From the NCBI RefSeq assembly GCF_014490485.1, contig NZ_JACTVA010000046.1:1-46632 (forward strand): DNA of 46,632 nt. The letters run 5' to 3'. Source of the stretch: Teichococcus aerophilus. GTDB taxonomy: Bacteria; Pseudomonadota; Alphaproteobacteria; Acetobacterales; Acetobacteraceae. The notes below the pieces were generated by a model. That model saw only the letters and a list, made by a program, of their open reading frames with translations, did no database searches and was not told the DNA's origin. Position 1 is the first letter of the stretch, and every line of letters starts with the position of its first letter. The position numbers and the translations under genes were made by a program. Of the stretch, positions 26,311-35,453 are shown piece by piece.

Positions 26311-26550
26311 TCAGCCGACCACGAGCATGGCACCGGCGGCATAGAGCCGTTCCCGCAGGCCGTGGTCCGCCACCAGCATCACCACGCCGGGAGACTTGTC
26401 CCGCAGCACGCGCGCGCCCGTGTGCAGAATGGCGGCCTGCGCGGTCGCGGCATTCTCGAACAAGGCCAGCATCGGGGCCTCGGCACCGCCCCGGCTGATC
26501 AGGGTTTCGGGCGAGGCGGCCGGGCGGGCGCTGGAAGGGGCGAGGTACAT
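26311..26550 (-). CDS. Small uncharacterised protein, 79 aa
   Basis: Not recognised. ATG at 26550 has GAGGGG four to five bases upstream. The sequence contains LALFENAATAQAAILHTGARVL and PGVVMLVADHGLRERLYAAGAMLVVG, a plausible small alpha/beta fold. The stop is 112 bases before the methyltransferase-like gene on the same strand. Short length and the absence of known relatives keep confidence moderate. Confidence 0.5.
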   Translation of the reverse strand: MYLAPSSARPAASPETLISRGGAEAPMLALFENAATAQAAILHTGARVLRDKSPGVVMLVADHGLRERLYAAGAMLVVG

Positions 26551-26677
26551 GCCCCCTCATATGGCGTGGAACCGTTGCTGTGTGATGAAGAGACGCTGAC
26601 ATCCCGGTGCCAATTTGAACATGGCTGCTTCACGCCTTCCACGGACCGGCGCGGGGCAGGGCCCGCGCCGGGGCACA

Positions 26678-27793
26678 TCAGGCCCGCGCAGGGGCGGTGC
26701 GCGGCGCGGACCAGCGCAGGCGGCGGGCCAGTTGGTGCGCCGGTTGCTCCACCGTGCGGTACATCAGCGCGGCCAGGGGCAGGGAGAGTGGTATGGCCAG
26801 CATCGCCACCGACACCGGGCCGATCCAGTCCCGCAGCAGATGCGTCAGCGCCAGCAGCACCGGCATGTGGATCAGATAAAGGCTGAAGGAGATCCGCCCG
26901 AGCCACAGCGGCAGCGGCCTGCGCAGTAGTGCCGCCAGTGTGCCATCCCGCTGCGCCAGCATAATGAGCAGGACGGAGCCGATGATGACGCCGTAATCCG
27001 ACGCCGTCATGGCCAGCACCGCCACCGCCAGCCCGGCCGCCAGGGCCTGGCCGTGGTCCAGCCGGCCCACCGGGCGCAGCGCCAGCGCGGCGCCGGCGGC
27101 GAAGGCGGGCAGGAAGCCGGCACTGGCGGCGAAGGTCAGCGGCACGCTCTCGCCCAGGGAGACCGAGCCCTCCGGCATCCCAGCCAGCCGCGCCACCCCG
27201 GCGCCGAGCAGGGCCACGGCGCCCAGGATGGCCAGACGGCCGCGCAACAGCAGCACCAGCGGCAGCAGCAGCGCCACGCGCCATTCATGCACCAGGGACC
27301 ACAGCACCGGGTCCAGCTGGAAGCCGTCGCCATAGCTGAGCAACATTATCTGGGTCATCAGGGAGCGCCAGTCCCACATTTCGTCCCACGCGGCGCCGCC
27401 GACGATATGCGGTGTTTCCGCCGGCAGCGGGCCGGACCACAGCGCCGATTGCAGCAGGGCGGAGAACAGCACCGCCGCCAGGACCGGCAACCCCAGCCGC
27501 ACCGCGCGCTGGGCTGCATAGCTGGCGCCGCCAGGAAGGCTGAGTACGCTGCCCGGTTGGCGGCTTTCCTGGCTAGCCAGGGCCCGGGTCAGCACGAAGC
27601 CGCTGAGCACGAAGAAGAACACCACCGCCTGCCTGCCCATGGCAACGGGCCGCAGCGGCGTCGTCTCCAGCAGCCATTGCAGCCAATCGGGTCTGTCGGG
27701 GAGGGAGAGCCAGGCGTGGTGCAGCACCACGATGAAGGCGGCGATGCCACGCAGGGCATCCAGTTCGATCAGGCGTTTCGGCGAGGTCGTCAT
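26678..27793 (-). CDS. Acyltransferase-3 family membrane protein (OafA/YrhL type)
   Basis: 371 aa integral membrane protein with roughly ten hydrophobic segments. The family start ELDALRGIAAFIVVLHHAW carries the conserved catalytic-region His and the LRGIAA motif; FFFVLSGFVLTRAL is the second signature. Such enzymes O-acylate extracellular polysaccharides, lipopolysaccharide or other surface glycans using acyl donors from the cytoplasm. The Arg/Ala-rich C terminus is short, so there is no SGNH domain. The ATG at 27793 has GGGAG close upstream. It is divergent from the DUF1467 gene, with 267 bases between starts. Confidence 0.93.
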   Translation of the reverse strand: MTTSPKRLIELDALRGIAAFIVVLHHAWLSLPDRPDWLQWLLETTPLRPVAMGRQAVVFFFVLSGFVLTRALASQESRQPGSVLSLPGGASYAAQRAVRLGLPVLAAVLFSALLQSALWSGPLPAETPHIVGGAAWDEMWDWRSLMTQIMLLSYGDGFQLDPVLWSLVHEWRVALLLPLVLLLRGRLAILGAVALLGAGVARLAGMPEGSVSLGESVPLTFAASAGFLPAFAAGAALALRPVGRLDHGQALAAGLAVAVLAMTASDYGVIIGSVLLIMLAQRDGTLAALLRRPLPLWLGRISFSLYLIHMPVLLALTHLLRDWIGPVSVAMLAIPLSLPLAALMYRTVEQPAHQLARRLRWSAPRTAPARA

Positions 27794-28060
27794 CAGCTCC
27801 CGGGCCCATGAGGGGCGCCACCGCCGGGTGCGGGCTGGCGCCGATGAAGCCGTGGAAGCACGTCACCACGGCGTGGAGGCCGGTGCCTGTGTTGGCACCT
27901 GTCGGCTTCCTAACGCCAGAGGTGCCGTTCGGTCCCTTCACGGGGTGGCGAGCGACCCGGCCATGCGGTGCACGGCCGGCTGGTGCGCCAGCAGCCCACC
28001 CTGGCCTCCGCCGGGGCGAAGGACTATTGGCAGGCGAACAGAGCGAAGGGAGGCTCCGCC

Positions 28061-28321
28061 ATGGGCTGGGTCACAGGCGTGATGGTCTATTTCGTGGTGT
28101 GGTGGACCGTGCTGTTCGCCGTGCTGCCCTTCGGCGTGGTGCCGGAAGAGGCGGCCGAGCGTGAGAGCGGCGGCTGGCGCGGCACCCCGCGCAGTCCCGC
28201 CATCGTCACCAAGGCGCTGTGGACCACGGTGGTGGCCACCGCGGTCTGGCTGGTCATCTGGTACCTGGTGAATAGCGACTGGCTGAGCTTCCGCACTGGC
28301 TGGCTGGCAATGCCTGCATAA
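28061..28321 (+). CDS. DUF1467 family small membrane protein
   Basis: 86 aa with two membrane helices: residues about 2-25 (WVTGVMVYFVVWWTVLFAVL) and 56-75 (LWTTVVATAVWLVIWYLV). The PFGVVPEE segment after helix 1 is typical of DUF1467. Function unknown. The ATG at 28061 has GGGAGG seven bases upstream; the longer in-frame start at 27968 lacks conservation. In many alphaproteobacteria it sits just before proS and the lol genes, as here, although a candidate small RNA lies between them. Confidence 0.88.
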   Translation: MGWVTGVMVYFVVWWTVLFAVLPFGVVPEEAAERESGGWRGTPRSPAIVTKALWTTVVATAVWLVIWYLVNSDWLSFRTGWLAMPA

Positions 28322-28425
28322 TAGGCGGCATTTTGCGGAATTCGGCAGTTAAGCCCAAATTATGGGCGAATAGAGTCCGAGCGCCTGATTTTTTGGCTCT
28401 AATGGCCTGCTTTTACATTGCTGAT

Positions 28426-28537
28426 CAGGCTTTGGGCAGTCACTCTTGGTCTCAGGAAGAGAGCTGGTTCTCTTCCTGCCGTGTGACTGGCGTTTCCTCC
28501 CTAAACTCGGGCCGCACCTTGGTGCGGCCCTTTTTTT
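28426..28537 (+). ncRNA. Candidate small RNA with intrinsic terminator
   Basis: Between DUF1467 and proS in an A+T-richer stretch. A closing 7-bp stem CAGTCAC (28437-28443) with GTGACTG (28483-28489) encloses a perfect 10-bp hairpin (28453-28462 with 28469-28478). A single-stranded stretch with TTTCCTCCC (28493-28501) follows, resembling anti-Shine-Dalgarno loops of alphaproteobacterial sRNAs. The 3' end is a perfect stem (28509-28518 with 28521-28530) and seven Ts. The 5' end is estimated from a weak TTGGCT (28393)/TACATT (28414) promoter-like pair; it is uncertain. It matches no RNA family I can name. Confidence 0.6.
28509..28537 (+). terminator. Strong intrinsic terminator
   Basis: GGGCCGCACC-TT-GGTGCGGCCC followed by seven Ts. 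It ends the candidate sRNA or, alternatively, read-through from DUF1467. Confidence 0.95.
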
Positions 28538-28715
28538 GTATCGCACGGATTTGTTCCATACAAGCACTTATTGACAATTAATTGCTTTTGCTGCGGTGCA
28601 AACGTTCTTTTGTTGCTACGCAGCATGGCAACGCTCCGTTGCGATCCCCTCCCTGGCATCCTGGGCCATTCCCCCCTAGGTTCCGCGCCAACGTCTTTGG
28701 TCCGGAGCTGCTCCC
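28538..28715 (+). promoter_or_regulatory. proS promoter and leader region
   Basis: A consensus -35 box TTGACA lies at 28571-28576, with no clear -10 at normal spacing. Downstream, GCAACG (28628-28633) can pair with CGTTGC (28637-28642) or, in part, with GTTGC (28612-28616). Whether this leader is regulatory is unknown. Confidence 0.35.
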
Positions 28716-30032
28716 TTGCGCCTTTCCCGCGCCTTCCTGCCGACCCTGAAAGAGATCCCCGCCGAGGCGGCGATCGCGTCCCATAAGCTGATGCTGCGCG
28801 CCGGCATGATCCGGCAGACCAGCGCCGGCATCTATGCCTGGCTGCCGCTGGGCCTGCGCGTGCTGAAGAAGGTCGAGCAGATCGTGCGCGAGGAGCAGGA
28901 CGCCGCCGGCGCCCAGGAAATCCTGATGCCGACGATCCAGAGCGCGGATTTGTGGAAGCAGTCCGGCCGCTACGACGACTACGGCAAGGAGATGCTGCGC
29001 ATCACCGACCGGCATGAGCGCGAGATGCTGTTCGGCCCGACCAACGAGGAAATGGTCACCGACATCTTCAAGGGCTACGCCAAGTCCTACCGCGACCTGC
29101 CGCGCAACCTGTACCACATCCAGTGGAAGTTCCGGGACGAGGTGCGCCCCCGCTTCGGCGTGATGCGCGGCCGCGAGTTCCTGATGAAGGACGCCTATTC
29201 CTTCGACATGGACGTGGAAGGCGCGACGCGGTCCTACCGCGCCATGATGCTGGCCTATATGCGCACCTTCCAGCGCATGGGCCTGCGCGCCGTGCCGATG
29301 CGCGCCGATACCGGCCCCATCGGCGGCAACCTGTCGCATGAATTCATCATTCTGGCGCCGACCGGCGAGAGCACGGTGTTCTACGATGCGGCGTTCGAGG
29401 AGCTGAAGCTCTCCCACGCCGACTACGACCCCGAGAAGCCCGAGGACCTGGAGAAGTTCTTCAACCAGGTCACCGGCCTCTACGCCGCGACGGACGAGAT
29501 GCACGACGAGGCCGCCTGGGCCCAGGTGCCCGGTGAGCGCCAGCGCGAAGGCAAGGGCATCGAGGTCGGCCACATCTTCTTCTTCGGAACCAAGTATTCC
29601 GAGAAGATGGGCCTGGCCGTCGCCGGCCCCGATGGCCAGCCGGTGGTGCCGCAGATGGGCAGCTACGGCATCGGCGTCTCTCGCCTGCTGGGCGCGATCA
29701 TCGAGGCGAGTCACGACGAGGCCGGCATCATCTGGCCGGATGCGGTGGCGCCGTTCCGCACCGCCATCCTCAACCTGAAGCCGGGCGACCTGGCGGCGGA
29801 TGCACTGAGCGAGAAGCTCTACGCCGCCTTGCAGGGCGATGCCGTCTACGACGACCGTGCCGACCGCGCGGGCGTGAAGTTCAACGACGCCGATCTGGCC
29901 GGCTACCCATGGCAGGCCATCATCGGCCCGCGCGGCGCCGCCAACGGCATCATCGAGTTGAAGCGCCGCGCGACGGGCGAGCGGGTGGAAGTGTCGCTGG
30001 AAGAAGCCCTGCACCGCATCCTGGGGGCCTGA
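28716..30032 (+). CDS. proS: Proline--tRNA ligase, short alphaproteobacterial form
   Basis: 438-aa class II synthetase that charges tRNA-Pro. Motif 2 region is [22 protein letters not shown] (split here), motif 3 is [16 protein letters not shown], and the N-terminal motif 1 region is [18 protein letters not shown]. The editing insertion found in E. coli ProRS (572 aa) is absent, as is normal for alphaproteobacteria. The start is TTG at 28716 with GGAG eight bases upstream; it gives [13 protein letters not shown], the family N terminus. The lolC-type gene follows four bases after the stop. Confidence 0.97.
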   Translation: MRLSRAFLPTLKEIPAEAAIASHKLMLRAGMIRQTSAGIYAWLPLGLRVLKKVEQIVREEQDAAGAQEILMPTIQSADLWKQSGRYDDYGKEMLRITDRHEREMLFGPTNEEMVTDIFKGYAKSYRDLPRNLYHIQWKFRDEVRPRFGVMRGREFLMKDAYSFDMDVEGATRSYRAMMLAYMRTFQRMGLRAVPMRADTGPIGGNLSHEFIILAPTGESTVFYDAAFEELKLSHADYDPEKPEDLEKFFNQVTGLYAATDEMHDEAAWAQVPGERQREGKGIEVGHIFFFGTKYSEKMGLAVAGPDGQPVVPQMGSYGIGVSRLLGAIIEASHDEAGIIWPDAVAPFRTAILNLKPGDLAADALSEKLYAALQGDAVYDDRADRAGVKFNDADLAGYPWQAIIGPRGAANGIIELKRRATGERVEVSLEEALHRILGA

Positions 30033-30036
30033 CCCC

Positions 30037-31290
30037 ATGTTCGGCGCCTTCGAGCGCATGGTCGCCTTCCGTTACCTGCGGGCACGGAAGGGTGAGCGGT
30101 TCGTCTCCGTCATCGCCACCTTCTCCCTGGTGGGGATCGCGCTCGGCGTCGCCACGCTGATCATCGTGATGAGCGTGATGAACGGCTTCCGGCAGGAACT
30201 GCTGGGACGCATCCTGGGGCTGAACGGCCATCTCGGCATCTACGCCGCCGATGGTGGCGGGCTGCGGGATTTCGACACCATCCTCGCCCGCGTGCGCGGC
30301 CTGCCCAACATCGTCTCCGCCGCGCCGGTCGTGGAGGGGCAGGTGCTGCTGACCAGCGAATCCGGCGGTGCAACCGGCGGCTTCGCGCGCGGCATCCGCC
30401 CGGATGACCTGCGCGCGCGGCCGATCCTGGCCAATAATATCCGCGCCGGCAATCTGGCGCAGTTCGGCGGCGACGACACCATCATCATCGGCACGCGGCT
30501 GGCGCAGAAGCTGCGCGTCGGCCTGGGTGACAAGGTGACGATGGTCTCGCCGCAGGGCCGCACCACCGTCATCGGCATGGTACCGCGGCTGAAGGCCTAT
30601 ACGGTCGTCGCGCTGTTTGACACCGGCATGAACGAATACGACAGCGGCTACGTCTTCCTGCCGCTGGCCGCCGCGCAGACCTACTTCCAGCTGCGGGACG
30701 CCGTTTCCCAGATCGAGATTTTTGTGCAGAACCCGGACCAGGTGCGGCAGGTGACGCGGGAGATCTCCGGCGTGCTCTCCCCCATGCCGTTCCGGGTGCT
30801 GGACTGGCAGGCGAGCAACAGCAGCTTCTTTGCCGCGGTGCAGGTCGAGCGGAACGTGATGTTCCTGATCCTGACGCTGATCATCGTCGTCGCCGCCTTC
30901 AACATCATCTCGTCGCTGATCATGCTGGTGAAGGACAAGGGGCGGGATATCGCCATCCTGCGCACCATGGGCGCGAGTTCCGGCGCCATCATGCGCATCT
31001 TCCTGCTCTGCGGTGCCTCGATCGGCATCCTCGGCACGCTCATCGGCTTCGTCATCGGGCTGGTGTTCTGCCTGAACATCGAGAGTATCCGGCAGGCGTT
31101 GCAGTCGCTGACCGGCACGCAGCTGTTCAGCCCGGAGGTGTATTTCCTCACCCGGCTGCCCGCCATCGTCGATACCAACGAGGTGACGCAGGTGGTGCTG
31201 ATGGGTCTCGGCCTCTCCCTGCTGGCCACGCTGTATCCGTCCTGGCGCGCGGCGAAGACCGACCCGGTGGAGGCGCTGCGCAATGAATGA
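30037..31290 (+). CDS. lolC: Lipoprotein-releasing ABC transporter permease (LolC/E family)
   Basis: 417 aa. One N-terminal membrane helix (about 24-46, [21 protein letters not shown] split) and three at the C terminus, with a long periplasmic domain between (about 50-270). The N-terminal [23 protein letters not shown] and the C-terminal [18 protein letters not shown] are family hallmarks. It extracts outer-membrane lipoproteins from the inner membrane for LolA. Only one permease gene is present, consistent with the single LolC/E-type subunit common in alphaproteobacteria. It overlaps lolD by eight bases. Confidence 0.95.
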   Translation: MFGAFERMVAFRYLRARKGERFVSVIATFSLVGIALGVATLIIVMSVMNGFRQELLGRILGLNGHLGIYAADGGGLRDFDTILARVRGLPNIVSAAPVVEGQVLLTSESGGATGGFARGIRPDDLRARPILANNIRAGNLAQFGGDDTIIIGTRLAQKLRVGLGDKVTMVSPQGRTTVIGMVPRLKAYTVVALFDTGMNEYDSGYVFLPLAAAQTYFQLRDAVSQIEIFVQNPDQVRQVTREISGVLSPMPFRVLDWQASNSSFFAAVQVERNVMFLILTLIIVVAAFNIISSLIMLVKDKGRDIAILRTMGASSGAIMRIFLLCGASIGILGTLIGFVIGLVFCLNIESIRQALQSLTGTQLFSPEVYFLTRLPAIVDTNEVTQVVLMGLGLSLLATLYPSWRAAKTDPVEALRNE

Positions 31291-31969
31291 CACCGTTCCG
31301 CGCCTGCGCCTCGCCGGTGTCCAGCGCGCTTTCCGGACCGAGGCCGGGGAACTACCCGTGCTGCGCGGCGCCGACCTGGACCTGCATGCCGGGGAGATCG
31401 TGGCGCTGGTCGCGCCCTCCGGCACCGGCAAGTCGACGTTGCTGCATCTGGCCGGGCTGCTGGAAAGCCCGGATGCCGGGAAGGTGCTGGTCGATGGCCA
31501 GGATACCACCGGCATGAAGGACACGGCGCGCACCGCGCTGCGCGGCAGGACCATCGGCTTCGTCTACCAGTTCCATCACCTGCTGCCGGAATTCACGGCG
31601 CTGGAGAACGTGGTCCTGCCGCAGATGGCCATCGGCACCGCCCGCGCCCCGGCCGAGGCGCGCGCGCATGAGCTGTTGGCCAGCTTCGGTCTGAAGGGGC
31701 GGGAGGCACACCGCCCCGGCCGCCTCTCGGGCGGCGAGCAGCAGCGCGTCGCCATCAGCCGCGCCCTGGCCAACCGCCCGGGCCTGCTGCTGGCGGACGA
31801 GCCGACCGGCAATCTGGATGTCGGCACCTCCAACCTGGTGTTTACCGAGTTGCTGGACGCCGTGCGCAATGCCGGCGTGGCTGCGTTGATCGCCACCCAC
31901 AACCCGGACCTTGCCGCCCGCATGGACCGGGTGGTGACGCTGCGCGAGGGCCGCGTCGTCCCCGCCTGA
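31283..31969 (+). CDS. lolD: Lipoprotein-releasing system ATP-binding protein LolD
   Basis: 228 aa ABC ATPase. Walker A is APSGTGKST, the Q-loop is in [17 protein letters not shown], the signature is [15 protein letters not shown], Walker B is [12 protein letters not shown], and the switch His is in [11 protein letters not shown]. It drives the LolC/E permease. The ATG overlaps the permease end (ATGAATGA), so the two are translationally coupled. dnaE starts 55 bases later after a hairpin. Confidence 0.96.
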   Translation: MNDTVPRLRLAGVQRAFRTEAGELPVLRGADLDLHAGEIVALVAPSGTGKSTLLHLAGLLESPDAGKVLVDGQDTTGMKDTARTALRGRTIGFVYQFHHLLPEFTALENVVLPQMAIGTARAPAEARAHELLASFGLKGREAHRPGRLSGGEQQRVAISRALANRPGLLLADEPTGNLDVGTSNLVFTELLDAVRNAGVAALIATHNPDLAARMDRVVTLREGRVVPA

Positions 31970-31999
31970 CGATGGGGGCTTGAGGGCGTGAAGCCGGGC

Positions 32000-32022
32000 G
32001 GGGGAGGTGCTATATCTCCCCC
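32000..32022 (+). promoter_or_regulatory. Hairpin holding the dnaE ribosome binding site
   Basis: GGGGGAG (32000-32006) can pair with CTCCCCC (32016-32022) around a nine-base loop, one base before the dnaE ATG at 32024. The GGAGG is the only Shine-Dalgarno-like motif, so the stem would hide it. Its role is inferred. Confidence 0.45.
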
Positions 32023-32023
32023 C

Positions 32024-35000
32024 ATGCCCGGCTCCTCCTTCGTCCATCTGCATACCCATTCCGCCTATTCCCTCGCCGAGGGCGCCATCAAGGCGGACAA
32101 GCTGGCGGCGCTGGCCAAGGAGGCCGGCATGCCGGCCCTGGCGCTGACCGACACCGCCAACATGTTCGGCGCGCTGGAATTCTCCGGCTACTGCGCCAGC
32201 AAGGGCGTGCAGCCCATCATCGGCTGCCAGCTGAACCTGACCCGCGCCGCGACCGACGACCGGCCGGAAATCGCCCGGCTGCTGCCGGACCCCATCGTGG
32301 CACTGGCAATGAATTCGCAGGGGCTGGAGAACGTCCAGCGCCTGTCCTCCCACGGCTTCCTGCGCGACGATCCCTCCGGCAAGCCGACCATCACGCTGGA
32401 GCTGTTGCAGGCGCATGCCGGGGGCATCTTCCTGCTGACCGGCGGCACCGCCGGGCCGCTGGGCCGGCTGTTGCAGGAAGGCCGGCGGGATGCCGCCGCT
32501 CGGCTGCTGGACGCGCTGAAGGAGAGCTTCGGCGACCACCTGGCGGTGGAACTGCACCGCCACGGCCTGGCCGTCGAGCGCGGGCTGGAGCCGGCGATGC
32601 TGGCCCTGGCCGATGGTGCCGGCCTGCCCATCGTCGCCACCAACGACGTCTATTTCGCCAAGCCGGAGATGTACGAGGCGCATGACGCGCTGCTCTGCAT
32701 CGCCGAGGGCCGCACCTTGCAGGAGACCGAGCGGCGGCGGCTGACGGCGGAGCACTCTTTCAAGTCCGCCGCCGCGATGCGGGACCTGTTCAAGGACCTG
32801 CCGGAGGCCTGCGACAATACCCTGGCCATCGCCCGGCGCTGCGCCGTGATGGCGGAGAACCGCAAGCCGGAACTGCCGATCTGCCCCAAGGTGCAGCCCG
32901 GCATGACGGAGGCCGAGACGGTGCGGGACATGGCCCGCCGCGGCCTGGAAGGCCGCCTGGACGCCCAGGGCACCACCGACCGCGCCGTGTACCGGGAGCG
33001 GCTGGAGTTCGAGCTGGACGTCATCGAGAAGATGGGCTTCTCCGGCTACTTCCTCATCGTGGCCGACTTCATCCAGTGGGCGAAGCAGCAGGGCATCCCG
33101 GTGGGGCCCGGCCGTGGCTCGGGCGCCGGTTCCGTCGCCGCCTGGGCACTGCTGATCACGGACCTGGACCCGCTGCGCTTCGGCCTGCTGTTCGAGCGCT
33201 TCCTGAACCCCGAGCGCGTCTCGATGCCCGACTTCGACATCGATTTCTGCCAGGAACGGCGCGACGAGGTCATCCAGTATGTCCGCCGCGAGTATGGCGA
33301 GGACCGGGTGGCGCAGATCATCACCTTCGGCCGGCTTCAGGCCAAGGCGGTGGTGCGCGATGTCGGCCGTGTCATGGGCATGCCCTACGGCCAGGTGAAC
33401 CGCATCGCCGAGCTGATCCCGTTCAATCCGGCCAAGCCCGTGACCTTGCAGCAGGCCATCGACGGTGAGCCGCGCCTGCAGGACATGCGGGCGGACGAGA
33501 CGGTGGACCGGCTGATGGAAACCGCCCTGGTGCTGGAGGGGCTGTACCGCAACGCCTCCACCCACGCGGCGGGCGTGGTGATCGGGCGCAAGCCGCTGAT
33601 CGACACGGTGGCGCTGTACCGCGACCCGCGTTCGGACATGCTCGTCACCCAGTACTCGATGAAGTACGTCGAGAACGCTTCCCTCGTGAAGTTCGACTTC
33701 CTGGGCCTGAAGACGCTGACGGTGCTGCAACGCGCCGTGGAGATCCTGGCGCAGCAGGGCGTGACCATCGACCTCGCTACCCTGCCGCTGGACGACAAGA
33801 AGACCTACGACATGCTGGCGCGCGGCGATTCCGCCGGCGTGTTCCAGTTCGAAGGCCAGGGCATGCGGGACTGCCTGCGCATGATGCGCCCGGACCGGTT
33901 CGAGGACCTGATCGCTGCCGTCTCCCTGTACCGCCCGGGCCCGATGGCGAACATCCCGGCCTATTGCGCCCGCAAGCATGGCGAGAAGTGGGAGCCGGTG
34001 CATCCCTCGATGAAGCACCTGGTGGACGAGACCTACGGCATCCTGGTCTACCAGGAGCAGGTCATGCAGATCAGCCAGGACGTCGCCGGCTACAGCCTCG
34101 GCGGTGCCGACCTGCTGCGCCGCGCCATGGGCAAGAAGATCCGGTCGGAGATGGAGGCGCAGCGCAAGATCTTCTGCGACGGCGCCGTGCAGAACGGCGT
34201 GCCGCCCGAGAAGGCCGGCGAGATCTTCGACCTGATGGAGAAGTTCGCCGAGTACGGCTTCAACAAGTCGCACGCCGCCGCCTATGCGCTGGTCGCCTAC
34301 CACACCGCCTACCTGAAGGCGAACCACGCGGTGGCCTTCCTCGCCGCCTCAATGACCTTCGACATGGACAAGACGGAGAAGCTGGCGAACCACATGCAGG
34401 AGGCGATGCGCCTCGGCATTCCCATCCTGCCGCCGGACGTCAACCGCTCCGCCGCCGATTTCGGCGTGGAGAAGCGGGAGGATGGCAAGGAGTGCATCCG
34501 CTTCGCCCTGGCCGCCATCAAGCGCGTCGGCATGCAGGCGATGAAGGACCTGGTGGCCTCGCGCGACCGGCCCTTCGAATCCGTCGCCGATTTCGCCGGG
34601 CGGGTGGACCCGAAGCTGCTGAACAAGATGCAGGTGGAGAACCTGGCCCGCGCCGGCGCCTTCGACACGCTGGAGAAAAACCGCGCCAAGGTGGTGGCCG
34701 GGGCCGAGATCATCCTGCGCCGCGCCCAGGCGAAGGCGGAGGAGCGCACCAGCAGCCAGATCGGCCTGTTCGGCGGCGGCGATTCGCGGCCGGAGCCGCT
34801 GCGCCTGCCCGACATCGCCGATTGGCCGGAGCTGGAGCGCCTGTCCCAGGAGGCCGAGGCGGTCGGCTTCCACCTCTCCGCCCACCCGCTGGACACCTAC
34901 CGGGAAGCGCTGCGCAAGCTGGGCGCCACGCCCATCGCCCATACCCAGAGCCGGGCGGAAGCCGGTGTGGGCCGGCTGAAGCTGGCCGGCACCGTGGTGA

Positions 35001-35452
35001 ACAGCAAGGAGCGCACGACCAAGACCGGCAGCCGCATGGCCTGGGTCCGCATCTCCGACGCCAGCGGCAGCATGGAGGTGACGCTGTTCAGCGAGGTCCT
35101 GCTCCGCTCCCGCGAGCTGCTGAAGGAGGGCAACGCCATCCTCATCACCTGCGAGGCGCGGATGGAGGGGGAGACGCTGCGCCTGACGGCGATGGACCTG
35201 GAATCGCTGGACAAGGCCGCCGCCGGTCTGCGCCAGATGCTGCGGCTGACCATCGAGAGCGAGGCGGCCATCGAGCCCATCCGGGAGCTCCTGGCGAAGG
35301 AGGGCCCTGGCAAGGGCAAGGTGGCGCTGATCCCGCGGGTCGGCCCGGGGCAGGAGATCGAGGTCCTGCTGCCCGGTTTGTTCAACGTTTCCCCCCGGCT
35401 GGCCCAGGCGATGAAGGTCTTCCCCGGCGTGGCGCATGTGGAGGCCGGCTGA
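32024..35452 (+). CDS. dnaE: DNA polymerase III alpha subunit
   Basis: 1142 aa replicative polymerase. PHP domain begins FVHLHTHSAYSLAEG. The catalytic core contains GPGRGSGAGSVAAWAL, the acidic pair in MPDFDIDFCQERRDEV, and NASTHAAGVVI; GFNKSHAAAYALVAYHTAYLKA is the fingers/thumb region. An OB-fold near 985-1070 (KLAGTVVNSKERTTKTGSR) ends the protein. Length and order match DnaE1. I chose the ATG at 32024 because the HLHTHSAYSL motif then starts at the usual position; a GTG at 31988 is in frame but adds 12 unconserved residues. It follows lolD on the same strand. Confidence 0.98.
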   Translation: MPGSSFVHLHTHSAYSLAEGAIKADKLAALAKEAGMPALALTDTANMFGALEFSGYCASKGVQPIIGCQLNLTRAATDDRPEIARLLPDPIVALAMNSQGLENVQRLSSHGFLRDDPSGKPTITLELLQAHAGGIFLLTGGTAGPLGRLLQEGRRDAAARLLDALKESFGDHLAVELHRHGLAVERGLEPAMLALADGAGLPIVATNDVYFAKPEMYEAHDALLCIAEGRTLQETERRRLTAEHSFKSAAAMRDLFKDLPEACDNTLAIARRCAVMAENRKPELPICPKVQPGMTEAETVRDMARRGLEGRLDAQGTTDRAVYRERLEFELDVIEKMGFSGYFLIVADFIQWAKQQGIPVGPGRGSGAGSVAAWALLITDLDPLRFGLLFERFLNPERVSMPDFDIDFCQERRDEVIQYVRREYGEDRVAQIITFGRLQAKAVVRDVGRVMGMPYGQVNRIAELIPFNPAKPVTLQQAIDGEPRLQDMRADETVDRLMETALVLEGLYRNASTHAAGVVIGRKPLIDTVALYRDPRSDMLVTQYSMKYVENASLVKFDFLGLKTLTVLQRAVEILAQQGVTIDLATLPLDDKKTYDMLARGDSAGVFQFEGQGMRDCLRMMRPDRFEDLIAAVSLYRPGPMANIPAYCARKHGEKWEPVHPSMKHLVDETYGILVYQEQVMQISQDVAGYSLGGADLLRRAMGKKIRSEMEAQRKIFCDGAVQNGVPPEKAGEIFDLMEKFAEYGFNKSHAAAYALVAYHTAYLKANHAVAFLAASMTFDMDKTEKLANHMQEAMRLGIPILPPDVNRSAADFGVEKREDGKECIRFALAAIKRVGMQAMKDLVASRDRPFESVADFAGRVDPKLLNKMQVENLARAGAFDTLEKNRAKVVAGAEIILRRAQAKAEERTSSQIGLFGGGDSRPEPLRLPDIADWPELERLSQEAEAVGFHLSAHPLDTYREALRKLGATPIAHTQSRAEAGVGRLKLAGTVVNSKERTTKTGSRMAWVRISDASGSMEVTLFSEVLLRSRELLKEGNAILITCEARMEGETLRLTAMDLESLDKAAAGLRQMLRLTIESEAAIEPIRELLAKEGPGKGKVALIPRVGPGQEIEVLLPGLFNVSPRLAQAMKVFPGVAHVEAG

Positions 35453-35453
35453 G

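Noticed and set aside
28426-28537. tRNA, 6S RNA or SRP RNA in the A+T-rich stretch
   Set aside because: There is no cloverleaf or CCA arm, no GGAA-type SRP loop with its partner, and the fold is shorter than a typical 6S RNA with its large central bulge.
31352-34327. Very long minus-strand open frame opposite lolD and dnaE
   Set aside because: It is antisense to a clear dnaE, has His/Gln/Arg/Gly-rich composition typical of the reverse frame of GC-rich genes, and resembles no family.
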